NCBI RefSeq assembly: GCF_002307475.1
Contig: NZ_NTMH01000040.1
Coordinates: forward strand, 620,001-684,000
Reading direction: 5' to 3'
DNA length: 64,000 nt
Source of the DNA: Pantoea allii
GTDB lineage: Bacteria > Pseudomonadota > Gammaproteobacteria > Enterobacterales > Enterobacteriaceae
Position numbers and translations under genes: made by a program. The stretch's first letter is position 1. Every line of letters begins with the position of its first letter. This document shows, one piece after another, positions 37,910 to 47,077 of this stretch. Below the pieces are notes generated by a model that was not told the origin of the DNA, did not search any database, and worked only from the letters and a program-made list of their open reading frames with translations.

Positions 37910-38584
37910 TTGCTAACCCGGGAATTCTTATTAAAAGCGGATTGTAAAACATCATTTGGTGATATTGAGGAGACACTCCTGTGGAGTTGTGAACAGCGCG
38001 CGGCATCGCTGGCGGCAACCCTGGCCTGTCGGCCCGATCACAGCCCGGTATGGATCTTCGGCTACGGTTCTCTGATGTGGAATCCTGTTTTTGAAGCTGA
38101 TGAAGTTGCGTCGGCGTCGCTGGACGGCTGGCATCGCGCCTTTTGCTTACGCCTGACTGCCGGGCGCGGCACGGCTTCGCATCCGGGACGTATGCTGGCG
38201 TTGAAAGAGGGCGGTATTACCCGCGGGCTGGCGTTTCGCCTGCCGGAAGAACGTCTGCATGACGAACTGGAACTGCTGTGGAAACGTGAAATGATCACCG
38301 GATGCTATTTGCCTACCTGGTGTGAGCTGACGCTGGAAGACGGACGTCGCGTTTCTGCCCTGGTGTTTATTATGGACCCCCGCCATCCGCTGTATGAGGA
38401 TGATACCTGCCCGCAGGCGGTTGCGCCGTTAATTGCTGCGGCGACCGGGCCGCTGGGTTCGAATGCCCAGTATCTCTTCTCGCTGGAAGAAGAGCTGACC
38501 AAACGCGGAATGGAAGAGGACGATCTGATCCGCCTGGCGCATCAGGTACGTGCGCTGCAACAAGACTGGCTGAAGCAGGCCTGA
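37910..38584 (+). CDS. chaC: Glutathione-specific gamma-glutamylcyclotransferase ChaC
   Basis: Cleaves glutathione to 5-oxoproline and Cys-Gly. The 224-residue protein shows WIFGYGSLMWNP (the Y-G-S-L signature loop), HRAFCLRLTAGRGT, LWKREMITGCYLP and the catalytic Glu region LLWKRE. The start chosen is TTG 37910, because GAGGAGG stands five bases before it and the resulting MLTREFLLKADCKT aligns with E. coli MITRDFLMNADCKT. An upstream GTG (37841) would add 23 unmatched residues. Confidence 0.93.
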   Translation: MLTREFLLKADCKTSFGDIEETLLWSCEQRAASLAATLACRPDHSPVWIFGYGSLMWNPVFEADEVASASLDGWHRAFCLRLTAGRGTASHPGRMLALKEGGITRGLAFRLPEERLHDELELLWKREMITGCYLPTWCELTLEDGRRVSALVFIMDPRHPLYEDDTCPQAVAPLIAAATGPLGSNAQYLFSLEEELTKRGMEEDDLIRLAHQVRALQQDWLKQA

Positions 38585-38613
38585 ACCATGCACCGATCCA
38601 GGCTGGCACCGAA

Positions 38614-40023
38614 TTAATTGGTGGGATTAATCAGCCAGGTGCCGGGTTTATCAATCAGAAGTGACTGACTGCGAAGCCGGTTCCCGGCCCGCACGTCAAT
38701 ACGGTACTGCCCGGCGGCCAGATTCAACACCGCAAAACCGTTGCTGCTGGCATGCACCGCAACGGGCTGACCGTTCAGCACCACCTGTTCGTCGCTGGTG
38801 AGCTTAAGATAGACCATCGCCAGACCGGCGGGTACCGTGCCGGTAGCCGGTAACGACGCATGGCTCTTATCGACGAGCGAAGCAGCAGGCGTACGCGTAT
38901 TCTCAATCCAGACTACTACCGCCACCGCAATCATCGCGACGCCAGCCAGCGCCAGTAATCCCGGCGACAGGAGACGTACGTTGCGTCCGGTTAACGGCTC
39001 GGCCATCGTGGCACCGTGATTCATGGCTAACACGACCGGCGGCACGGTCTCGGCTGACGCGGCGTCGCTGATAGACTGCTCATCATTACGCTGTTGCAGG
39101 CTGTTCACCACCGCCTCAACGTCGCTGACGGGCAAATCAATCAGCGCGGCAAACTCATCAATGTTCTGCGGGCGATCGTGGGGCCTCATCGTCAGCGCGC
39201 AGTCAATCGCGTGCAGCAGCGGCAGCGAGTAGCCCTGCGGTTTACGTGCCACCAGCGGTTGGTAATTATCTTCAATGCAGCGCACCACGCTGACCGGCGG
39301 CGGAGAGCCTGTAATCAACGTATGCAACACGGCGCCCAGCGCATAAATGTCCGTCCACGGACCCTGTTCACTTTCGCCTTCTTCACTGTACTGCTCAATG
39401 GGCGCAAAACCCGGTTTGAGCATGATTTCAGTTTCGTCGGAAAGGTTGCCAATCTCTTTACGGGCGGAGCCAAAGTCGAGCAGCACCGGCAGCTGATTTT
39501 CCTGAATCTGGATGTTATCCAGCGAGATATCCCGATGCAGGTAGCCCGCCTGATGAATGGTGTTGATAGCGCCTAACAGCGGCGGCAGCAGACGACGTAT
39601 CCAGGCTTCTGAAATCGCCTCATGGCTGGTGACCTGCCACTCTTTTAACGTCATGCCGTTGTAGTAGAGCGTGCCCATGTAGGCAGTGCCGTTCTGTTCC
39701 CAGAAGCGCAGGACGTGAAGTAAACCAGGATGGTTAAAACGCGCCAACAGTCGGGCTTCCTGAATAAAGCTGTTCAGGCCCGCGTTAAACAGCTTTTGAA
39801 ACCGTTCACCGCGCAGCGCCAGTGATAAGTCTTCGGTTCTTACCGCCAGCGACACCGGCATGTACTCTTTAATCGCAATCGTGCGTTCGAGTTGGTGATC
39901 CCATGCGCGGTAGACAATGCCGAAACCGCCGCCGCCAATCACCTCTTTAATTTCGAACTCGTTAAAACGATATCCGTCAGGCAAGGCATTCGGTATTGTT
40001 TTCTGACTGTCATTTGCCGACAT
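38614..40023 (-). CDS. ppkA: T6SS-associated Ser/Thr protein kinase (PpkA/Stk1-like)
   Basis: A 469-residue kinase. The cytoplasmic Hanks-type domain spans about residues 20-300: glycine loop IGGGGFGIVYRAWD, Lys in IAIKEY, catalytic HRDISLDN, DFGSAR and PWTDIYALGAVLHTLITG. One membrane helix follows (LSPGLLALAGVAMIAVAVVVWI, about 352-373), then a roughly 95-residue periplasmic PEGA-like region (YLKLTSDEQVVLNGQPV). All catalytic residues are present. With the PP2C phosphatase and FHA protein upstream it forms the threonine-phosphorylation switch known from Pseudomonas H1-T6SS. Last gene of the leftward cluster. Confidence 0.88.
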   Translation of the reverse strand: MSANDSQKTIPNALPDGYRFNEFEIKEVIGGGGFGIVYRAWDHQLERTIAIKEYMPVSLAVRTEDLSLALRGERFQKLFNAGLNSFIQEARLLARFNHPGLLHVLRFWEQNGTAYMGTLYYNGMTLKEWQVTSHEAISEAWIRRLLPPLLGAINTIHQAGYLHRDISLDNIQIQENQLPVLLDFGSARKEIGNLSDETEIMLKPGFAPIEQYSEEGESEQGPWTDIYALGAVLHTLITGSPPPVSVVRCIEDNYQPLVARKPQGYSLPLLHAIDCALTMRPHDRPQNIDEFAALIDLPVSDVEAVVNSLQQRNDEQSISDAASAETVPPVVLAMNHGATMAEPLTGRNVRLLSPGLLALAGVAMIAVAVVVWIENTRTPAASLVDKSHASLPATGTVPAGLAMVYLKLTSDEQVVLNGQPVAVHASSNGFAVLNLAAGQYRIDVRAGNRLRSQSLLIDKPGTWLINPTN

Positions 40024-40067
40024 AATAGACTCTCTGAACGGGGCCTGCTTGTCAGGCTACGCGGTAA

Positions 40068-41021
40068 TTAATGGATGTTACGCCATGCACCTTCAGCAGG
40101 ATCGACCCGATCCGCGCGTAAGGCGTCGACAAGTAACACATTCACTTTTTGCGACGATGTCATACCGGTCGCCCAGCGGCTGCGCAGGGCAGTAATGCGC
40201 GAGGTCAGCGCGCTGGCATTCTGCTGTGCCGCCGTTTTATCGGCTTTGATCAATAAGGTTCCGTCAAAACGCCACAGATGCTGCTGTACATCAAAGGGCA
40301 AGACCATCCAGCTGTCTGGCGCATCGGAACGGGCCAGAATCATGCGCTGGTTATTGACGTCCACAATTTGCAGATGCTGGTCGGATAGCGTCAGGTTGGC
40401 AATGGGATAGCCCTGATAAAAGCTGATCGCAAGCGTCTGTGGTTGCGCGCTACCGCTCAGGGTTATGTCACTTTTACCTTCCAGCCAGCCCTCGGCGGAG
40501 CACTGCTGTTTACCGATGTCAGGCACAAACATGGCCAGCCCACGCGCGTCCCAGGCCGTGCGAAAACGGCAGCCGTTTGGTAAGGCGAAATGCTGCAGCG
40601 GCGTGCCGTCTGCCGGACGCGACAGGCTGGGCGAGACCGCACTCTGTGCCGGGGCAGTGGCTTTGGCATCGGTATTCACAATCAGTCGCCAGTTTTGCAA
40701 TTTGCTGGCGCTGCCGCTGGCCAGCACGTGGCCCTCGCTATTGGTCATTTGCCAGGGCAGCACGTCCAGATCGTTACACTGATTGGCTAACAGCGTGCCC
40801 ACGCGCGGCAAAAACGTTTTTAAAACCTCAGCATCCTGACCTTTACCCGACACAATACGCAGCGGCAGTGTTTCCTGGCACCACTCATCCGGCGTTTTGC
40901 CCGCAACGTTGTCGATATACACTTCCAGTTCAAGACTGGGTGAATACACCACGCGATAATTTTCCGCCTGCGCAGTAAAGGCCATAAACAACGTGGCTAT
41001 AGCGGGCAACCACAATTTCAT
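40068..41021 (-). CDS. Periplasmic protein of the T6SS-like cluster, unknown function
   Basis: A 317-residue exported protein (signal peptide MKLWLPAIATLFMAFTAQA/EN). It has four to five cysteines in pairs (DEWCQETL / NQCNDLD and NGCRFRTAW / KQQCSAEG), which suggests two disulfides. The second half contains repeated beta-like stretches (TLAISFYQGYPIANLTLSDQHLQIVDVNN). AAAGGAATTCT precedes the start. Placed between the phosphatase and kinase genes, it may sense or transmit a periplasmic signal to the kinase, as TagQRST do elsewhere, but I recognise no family. Confidence 0.6.
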   Translation of the reverse strand: MKLWLPAIATLFMAFTAQAENYRVVYSPSLELEVYIDNVAGKTPDEWCQETLPLRIVSGKGQDAEVLKTFLPRVGTLLANQCNDLDVLPWQMTNSEGHVLASGSASKLQNWRLIVNTDAKATAPAQSAVSPSLSRPADGTPLQHFALPNGCRFRTAWDARGLAMFVPDIGKQQCSAEGWLEGKSDITLSGSAQPQTLAISFYQGYPIANLTLSDQHLQIVDVNNQRMILARSDAPDSWMVLPFDVQQHLWRFDGTLLIKADKTAAQQNASALTSRITALRSRWATGMTSSQKVNVLLVDALRADRVDPAEGAWRNIH

Positions 41022-41034
41022 AGAATTCCTTTAA

Positions 41035-41811
41035 TCAATAACCTGATGGCAGAAAACGCGCTGAATCGGCCAGCGTATAAAGCAGGGTGGCATCTTGCGG
41101 CTCACCAATCCATACGGCCAGTGCGCTAAGGTTGTCTTTCTTTACGTCGCGGCTCACCGCCTGTTCCATTAACATCAGCCACTCGTCACAGGCATTCACC
41201 ATGCGCAGCGCCTGCTCCATTTCCGTGGTGGTCAGGTTGAGCCAGAAACCGTCGCTACAGACTAAAAACGCATCGCCATCTTCCAGCATGATTTCTTCTG
41301 AGAAGCTCACCGGATGGGCAGGTTCTATGCCGAGCGCATTATAGAGTAAATTACTGTTAATTCCGGTATTTTCATAGCCCGCATCGCTTAACTTTTGCGC
41401 CAGACTGTGGTCACGCGTGACCTCATTCAGCACCCCGTGACGGAAGTGATAAACCCTGCTGTCACCCGCGTGCGCCCACCATGCGCGCTGTCGCGTACGG
41501 TCGATAAACAGGCCTGCCAGCGTGGTGCACATGGTGGAAAAATTCGGATTATTACCCTGGGCTATTTCAAGTAATGATCGGCACTTTTCAACCGCCTGCC
41601 GGGTAAGGGCTGGCGTCACCTGGTCGCAGGTGAGTAATTGTTCAATCAGAACATCGCACACCAGCTGCGCCGCCTGGTCGCCGCCGGGCAAGCCAGCCAC
41701 GCCGTCGCACACCACAAAGCAGGCTTTGCGTTCATCCACTATGACGCCGGTTCGATCCTGATTCTCAGCGCGCAGCCCCTGCTGATACTGACTGGCAAAG
41801 GCGATATTCAT
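41035..41811 (-). CDS. pppA: T6SS-associated PP2C-type phosphatase (PppA/Stp1-like)
   Basis: A 258-residue protein phosphatase of the metal-dependent PPM family. The motifs appear in order: RAENQDRTG, FVVCDGVAGLPGG, WAHAGDSRVYHF, FLVCSDGFWLNL and KKDNLSALAV, giving the full set of metal-binding aspartates. It should reverse PpkA phosphorylation of the FHA protein. It overlaps the upstream FHA gene by four bases (ATGA). Confidence 0.9.
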   Translation of the reverse strand: MNIAFASQYQQGLRAENQDRTGVIVDERKACFVVCDGVAGLPGGDQAAQLVCDVLIEQLLTCDQVTPALTRQAVEKCRSLLEIAQGNNPNFSTMCTTLAGLFIDRTRQRAWWAHAGDSRVYHFRHGVLNEVTRDHSLAQKLSDAGYENTGINSNLLYNALGIEPAHPVSFSEEIMLEDGDAFLVCSDGFWLNLTTTEMEQALRMVNACDEWLMLMEQAVSRDVKKDNLSALAVWIGEPQDATLLYTLADSARFLPSGY

Positions 41812-42935
41812 GCGTCATCCGTGCGCGTCTGTGAGTCTTTGTACTGATTCACTTCCATGTCATAGGCATGAAGAAAGGCTTCCCCAAACAGCGTGTGGAA
41901 ATCGTCTTCGATTTCCCCGGCGGTACGCTGGTAGCGGCGGGTAAAATAGTCCCACAGGGCAGCTTTTTTAAAGGGGGAAAAGGGGGTTTTCGACACCGCG
42001 CCGTCCGCGCGTGCCTGTTCTTCCAGCCCCTGAGGATTAAACGACTGCAGCATCGCGGCGATAATCGCGCGGATTCCGGCAATCATGCCCAACTGATGCG
42101 CCTGCAGATCGACCAACGCATCGCGCACGGCCTGTTCGGGCTGCATAAAGCCCGGCATCTGGCTTTGATACATCTGCATCAAGACGGTTTTGCCTGAGGG
42201 GAGAATTTTGAAGGGATTGTTGGCCTCGTTCAGGATCATCGTCATTTCGGCTTTGACGCCACGTTTCAGAATGGAACGCGACGACAGCAGGGCAACCGTA
42301 CCTTGAGAGAACAGGCTTAGCATCCGGCCTGTAGTGCGCATTTGCTCTTCGCTGATCACCGTACTGTGGCCGTTTTTCAGCCCCATTCCGTCCAGCAGCG
42401 CCGCCACCAGCTTGTCCTGATCCAGCCCGGCGGCAAAGGGCGCATGAAAAGTTTCGCTAATCTGGGGATCGATCGCCAGCCTGGCGTCGCCGCGACGTTC
42501 AGGACGCTTCGGTACAGGCTCTTCCGTGACTTCCTCTACCTCCGCATGCTCGGGAATATCCAGCGGATTGCTACGTGTGGCGGCATGGGAAAAAAACGCC
42601 AGAGGATCGCTGTTCACGCCGTGATACGCCGGATCGCGCACGTCGATGGCGTAGTCACCAATGCGCAGGGCGTCACCGTGCTTGAGGTGCACCTGCATGC
42701 CGCGCTTAAGCGGCACACCGTTGTGTTCGACAGGCGTAACGCTGCCCTGATTGGTCAAACGGCATTCGCCTTCGCCTGACAGGTGCACCAGCGCCTGCAG
42801 ACGCGAAATAGAACGGGCTTCATCCGGTAACACCAGGTCGTTATCCTGGCTGCGGCCAATGGTGCCGCCCGGCGGATGAAAGGTGACGGTTTTCACCGGA
42901 ATATCAGACGTGCATTGTACGATGGTAAATTGCAT
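41808..42935 (-). CDS. tagH: T6SS-associated FHA-domain protein (TagH/Fha)
   Basis: A 375-residue protein with an N-terminal FHA phosphothreonine-binding domain (GGTIGRSQDNDLVLPDEARSISRLQALV, about residues 24-95) and a C-terminal TagH-type domain (VRDALVDLQAHQLGMIAGIRAIIAAMLQSFNPQGLEE). The usual His after the Ser-Arg of the FHA loop is Gln here. It is the expected target of the PpkA/PppA pair and in other systems licenses T6SS assembly. Confidence 0.88.
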   Translation of the reverse strand: MQFTIVQCTSDIPVKTVTFHPPGGTIGRSQDNDLVLPDEARSISRLQALVHLSGEGECRLTNQGSVTPVEHNGVPLKRGMQVHLKHGDALRIGDYAIDVRDPAYHGVNSDPLAFFSHAATRSNPLDIPEHAEVEEVTEEPVPKRPERRGDARLAIDPQISETFHAPFAAGLDQDKLVAALLDGMGLKNGHSTVISEEQMRTTGRMLSLFSQGTVALLSSRSILKRGVKAEMTMILNEANNPFKILPSGKTVLMQMYQSQMPGFMQPEQAVRDALVDLQAHQLGMIAGIRAIIAAMLQSFNPQGLEEQARADGAVSKTPFSPFKKAALWDYFTRRYQRTAGEIEDDFHTLFGEAFLHAYDMEVNQYKDSQTRTDDA

Positions 42936-42969
42936 GAGTTATCCCGTCATGGAGGACAGTAGCAACGCC

Positions 42970-43668
42970 TCACTCAAACATCGGTGGATAGAGGCCATTG
43001 CGTCCCGGCTGTGCACCTGCCGCCGGATTAAACAGTAATGAGAACAGTTCCGCTGTGAGGTTGCCGCTATGCTTGTGTGTGGCATGAACGAAACCGTCAC
43101 TGCGATTGCTCCACCAGTAACTAATGTGTTGCTGAGGGTCGAAACGTTCGGCGACTTCCTGCCAGCTCAGGGTGCAAGGCAAATCGTGGAAACCGATTAC
43201 ATCCATAATATCGGAGTGCTGCTGTACCGGGATCATCAGCGGCGTCAGCGCCTGAATCTGCTGCTCCAGCTGGGCCGGCGTAAGGCGCTGCGTCACGGCG
43301 CTCAGCAGCGTGGCACCCAGTTCCTGAAACCAGTCGCCAGAGATGGTCAGCTGCGCCGGATGCCACTGGGCCAGGGGAAAGCTCAGCAGCGCCAGCAGCG
43401 GCCAGGCGCGTCCTACCCGATCGCAGGAGGGCAGCAGACAACCCATCTGCACCTGATTGCGGGTTGGGGTGATCGGTAATACGAAATTCCATACCGGCGC
43501 GCGTAAAAAGTCGGCATTGACCGCACCGTCCTGGTGATGCCAGTGCACCAGGCCTTGCTGAAACCAGTGGTTCCAGGGGGCAATAAGCTGCTCGGTTAAC
43601 CGATGATGCAAAAAGTCCCCCGTCGAGGGCAATTTGCCGTACCAGCCAGGGGCCAGAGATGCAGGCAT
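42970..43668 (-). CDS. tagF: T6SS-associated protein TagF
   Basis: A 232-residue protein recognised by the N-terminal WYGKLPSTGDFLHHRL and FLRAPVWNFVLP segments of TagF, which in Pseudomonas is a post-translational repressor of T6SS that binds the FHA protein. Start ATG 43668 (after GAGGTGAAC) is used rather than GTG 43674. It lies 13 bases after the tssM stop. Confidence 0.9.
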   Translation of the reverse strand: MPASLAPGWYGKLPSTGDFLHHRLTEQLIAPWNHWFQQGLVHWHHQDGAVNADFLRAPVWNFVLPITPTRNQVQMGCLLPSCDRVGRAWPLLALLSFPLAQWHPAQLTISGDWFQELGATLLSAVTQRLTPAQLEQQIQALTPLMIPVQQHSDIMDVIGFHDLPCTLSWQEVAERFDPQQHISYWWSNRSDGFVHATHKHSGNLTAELFSLLFNPAAGAQPGRNGLYPPMFE

Positions 43669-43681
43669 GTTCACCTCGCCA

Positions 43682-45790
43682 TTATGGGTTATGCGTCGTC
43701 AGGCGCTGTGCTTTACGGGGCGCGACGGCCAGCAGGGTATTGCTGTCACCTGCATGGTTTAAATTATCAGCCAGCTTGCCCAACATCAGCGCGTTATCGC
43801 GCGCATAAGGCGAAGACTGAATTTGCTGATCCAGCAACTGACTCAAATGCCAGTCCAGCTGCTGCAAATCACGGGCGCTGACCTTATCCGGTAACGAACG
43901 CTGCAGATTCTGCAGCAGCCAGGCGCGGAGAAATTCCCCATCATAATTTCGTGGCTGGTACAGCATCTGATAGGCCCGCAGCGCGTTACGGCTGTATTCG
44001 TTATCATCACCTGGGTCGTTACGCAGCAGGTTGGTGATCTGCTGGGCAACGCGCGGCAGTAATAAAGACTTAAGCGCATTTTGATAAAGCGCCCAGGCGG
44101 CATCGCTGACCTGATTTCCCCGGTATAACCCCGCTCGCATAGTAAACGGCGGATTATCGAGAGAAAACTGATCGGACACAGGCAACTTCACCAGGTTATT
44201 CAGAAAGGGTAGCAGATCAAAAATATTATCAGCAGGCTGATGTATCACCTGCTGACTTTGTTGTGAGATAACCGGCATTCGTGCCGAAACCTGCTGCAGA
44301 TAATGTTGGTTTTGATAGTAGCTCACCAACCATAACCCACTCATGATCACCAGCGCACCGGCCAGCATGCCGTAGCCAATCCAGTGTAAAAGCTGATTAC
44401 GGTATTCCCAGCGGCGGTTGCTGCCCGCCAGGCCGCTCTCTTTAAACACCAGATTACTCAGCAGATCGCGAATAAAAAAGCTCTGGCCTTTATTGCCGGG
44501 AATGGGGCTGTTGCGGTTAACGCGATCCCAGGCGGCAATAGAATGGGAACCGGCCTGGCGCAGCTGCAGTTTGCGGCTCAACTCGCCCATGACACGGTCA
44601 AAAGGTAATCCTTCCTGAGTGCCGCTGGTAAAAAACAGGCCGCGCGGATTCCAGGCAACGGTGTCAGCACGCTGAGAAAACACGATATCCAGATATTCGC
44701 TGAGCAGCGGGCGCAGAGACGAGAACTCCTGCGGAAACAGGAAACACTCTGCCCGCTCATTCAGATCGCGCTCGTGGGTCATCTGATCGGCAAGCTGCAA
44801 CTGAAGCTTCTGGGCTAACTGCGTAAACTGCAGGTCAAAATGCGGATGCCAGTCCTGCTTATTCGGCTTGCCGGCGTCCCAGGGGAAGGTGAACCCCCAG
44901 ATAGCATCGCGTCGGGCTTTATCCAGCGTGCCGAAGTAGCTCATGAAGCCTTTCAGCAGGTCGGTTTTGGTCAGCATGATATACACGGGGAAGTGAATGC
45001 CGGTGTGCTGATGCAGTTCGGTCAGGCGTTCGCGCAGGGCGTTGGCCTGCTCAAAACGCGCCTCGGCGGAATCGCTCAGCAAATCTGCCACGCTGATGGT
45101 CATGATGACGCCATTAATCGGCTGCCGGGCACGATAGCGCTTCAGCAAATTAATAAAGCTCTGCCACTCACTGGCGTCGCGGGCGCGCTGGCTTTCCTGA
45201 AGCGCATAGCGCCCGGCGGTATCGATCAGTACAGCACTGTCGGTAAACCACCAGTCGCAATGACGTGTGCCGCCGACGCCGCGCACCGCCTCGTGACCAA
45301 AGGTATCGGTAAGAGGGAACTTCAGTCCGGCATTCAGCAGCGCGGTGGTTTTACCGGCACCGGGCGCGCCAATCATCAGGTACCAGGGCAACTGGTAGAG
45401 ATAGTTGGCATTGATGCGTGCCCACAGGCTGCCCTGACGGCGACCAAAATGGGTGCGTTTCAGGCGCATGGCCGCGTCGCTGAAACGCTGGCTCAGCAGC
45501 GCTTCAGTCGCCTGACGCTCGGCGGGATCGTCGCTTTCTACGACTTGCAGCCGATCCAGAAGACGGCTGTTATACCAGGCACGGTAAACCGCAGGGATCA
45601 GCTGAAGCACGATCCAAAGCAGATAAAGGGTGCTCACCGCGATCTCGCGGTGCAGGGCTGGCTCAAGCGGGCGGGTTTCATCCCATGCAATAAGCGGCCC
45701 CAGCATCCACAGCAGGCAACTCAGTGCCGTGACGCCAATAAAGCTCCACAGCAGCCGATGCGTTAAAAATAAGCGAAATGAAGCGCGCAT
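43682..45790 (-). CDS. tssM: T6SS inner-membrane core protein TssM/IcmF, C-terminally short
   Basis: A 702-residue protein; complete TssM proteins have about 1100-1200. Two N-terminal membrane helices, a P-loop GTPase-like domain (Walker A MIGAPGAGKTTALLNAG, VLIDTAGRY, LTKTDLL) and a third helix near 450 (GMLAGALVIMSGLWLVSYY) are followed by only about 230 periplasmic residues. The usual C-terminal TssM domain that contacts TssJ is missing. The end runs straight into tagF without debris, so the short form may be the normal product of this locus. TGATG couples it to tssL. Confidence 0.88.
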   Translation of the reverse strand: MRASFRLFLTHRLLWSFIGVTALSCLLWMLGPLIAWDETRPLEPALHREIAVSTLYLLWIVLQLIPAVYRAWYNSRLLDRLQVVESDDPAERQATEALLSQRFSDAAMRLKRTHFGRRQGSLWARINANYLYQLPWYLMIGAPGAGKTTALLNAGLKFPLTDTFGHEAVRGVGGTRHCDWWFTDSAVLIDTAGRYALQESQRARDASEWQSFINLLKRYRARQPINGVIMTISVADLLSDSAEARFEQANALRERLTELHQHTGIHFPVYIMLTKTDLLKGFMSYFGTLDKARRDAIWGFTFPWDAGKPNKQDWHPHFDLQFTQLAQKLQLQLADQMTHERDLNERAECFLFPQEFSSLRPLLSEYLDIVFSQRADTVAWNPRGLFFTSGTQEGLPFDRVMGELSRKLQLRQAGSHSIAAWDRVNRNSPIPGNKGQSFFIRDLLSNLVFKESGLAGSNRRWEYRNQLLHWIGYGMLAGALVIMSGLWLVSYYQNQHYLQQVSARMPVISQQSQQVIHQPADNIFDLLPFLNNLVKLPVSDQFSLDNPPFTMRAGLYRGNQVSDAAWALYQNALKSLLLPRVAQQITNLLRNDPGDDNEYSRNALRAYQMLYQPRNYDGEFLRAWLLQNLQRSLPDKVSARDLQQLDWHLSQLLDQQIQSSPYARDNALMLGKLADNLNHAGDSNTLLAVAPRKAQRLTTHNP

Positions 45791-47007
45791 CAGTGTGTTC
45801 CTTGGTGAGTGCTCAGTGTTTCAGGTGCGGCAAACAGCGTGATTTCAACCCGTCGGTTACGGGTTCGGTTTTCGCTGCTGTCGTTGGGCAGCAGGGGATC
45901 GCTGTCACCGCGTCCTTCCGAGCGGATCACATGCGCATCGGCAAGCTGAACCTGAAGCAGCTGGCTGACGGCACGCGCCCGGGCAAAAGAAAATTCGTAG
46001 CTGGAGGCAAAACGGCTGCCGTCCACGGGTTTATCATCGGTAAACACCGACACCAGAATCGTGCCCTTAACATCTTTCATCGCGCTGGAGACCCGCGCCA
46101 GAATGGCCCGGCCCACCGGATTGATCACCGTGCCTTGCTCGGCAAACAGCTTGTCCGCAGGAATAATGACCTTGCTGCCAAAGGCACCGTCACTGACTTC
46201 CAGTTGGCCGGCGGCGATCACATCATTGAGCCGCTGGCGCAAATCGAGCAGGGCCTGAGGCGAAGAAGGGCGGCGATTTACCGTGATTTGCGGCAACGGC
46301 ATGTTATACAGGCTGCGCAGCAGCGGCTCGGCCGCATTGCCCAGCCGCCAGTTTAGCCCGCTGTAAATCAGGCAGCCAATCAGGGCGACGAGCATTGCAC
46401 AGGCCCAGAGCGGCACCATCGGACGTGCAAGCGTGCTGACCAGTGGATGCACCTGCACCAGCGGAGGGGAATCGGTGCTCTGCTGGGCGCGGGTTTCATC
46501 GATCAGGACTTTTAACCGTGCCCGCAGGCTGTCGCACTGTGCCCGGCCTTTTTCACTGCCCCGGTAGCGACCTTCGTAACCTAATAACAGGCAGTAATGA
46601 ATGATTTCCAGCAGCCAGAGATGCTGCTGCGGGCTTTGCGAGATACGGGACAGCAGCTGAAAGAATTTTTCACCACCCCAGCTTTCATTGTGAAACGTAA
46701 CCAGCATGCCGTTTCCGGACCAGACGCCGCGCGTGCCCCAGGGCGTTTGCGCGGCGGCCTCATCCAGAGCGCTGCAGATGCAGTAACGCGCACCAATGAT
46801 CATTTCAAACGGCAGGCCCGCCTGCTTACAGCGTTGCTCAAATACGCGCACCTCATCCATCAGCGACTGACGTAAACCCGCGGGGTCGTCATGAGTGGCG
46901 GCCTGACGAATTTGCACCACCGCATTCAGCAGTGGCGCGGCAGCGTTAAGTAAAAGATTTTCGGTACCCGAGGTCGTAACCTCTCGCGGTGATGATTCCA
47001 CTCTCAT
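45790..47007 (-). CDS. tssL: T6SS membrane protein TssL with OmpA domain
   Basis: A 405-residue fusion. The N-terminal DotU domain (about 20-200: LRQSLMDEVRVFEQRCKQ, ICSALDEAAAQTPWG, FFQLLSRISQ, YCLLLGYEGRYRG) is followed by one membrane helix (VPLWACAMLVALIGCLIYSGL) and an OmpA-like peptidoglycan-binding domain (about 280-395: ILVSVFTDDKPVDGS, FARARAVSQLL, GRGDSDPLLPND, NRTRNRRVEITLF). Usual for extended TssL. First core gene of the leftward operon after the SH3 lipoprotein. Confidence 0.93.
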   Translation of the reverse strand: MRVESSPREVTTSGTENLLLNAAAPLLNAVVQIRQAATHDDPAGLRQSLMDEVRVFEQRCKQAGLPFEMIIGARYCICSALDEAAAQTPWGTRGVWSGNGMLVTFHNESWGGEKFFQLLSRISQSPQQHLWLLEIIHYCLLLGYEGRYRGSEKGRAQCDSLRARLKVLIDETRAQQSTDSPPLVQVHPLVSTLARPMVPLWACAMLVALIGCLIYSGLNWRLGNAAEPLLRSLYNMPLPQITVNRRPSSPQALLDLRQRLNDVIAAGQLEVSDGAFGSKVIIPADKLFAEQGTVINPVGRAILARVSSAMKDVKGTILVSVFTDDKPVDGSRFASSYEFSFARARAVSQLLQVQLADAHVIRSEGRGDSDPLLPNDSSENRTRNRRVEITLFAAPETLSTHQGTH

Positions 47008-47077
47008 TACTGTGTGTTTTTCCCGCGACAGGTAGCGTTTCTGGCAGAGTGCCCAGCACGGCAGGTGTTAAATTTCA

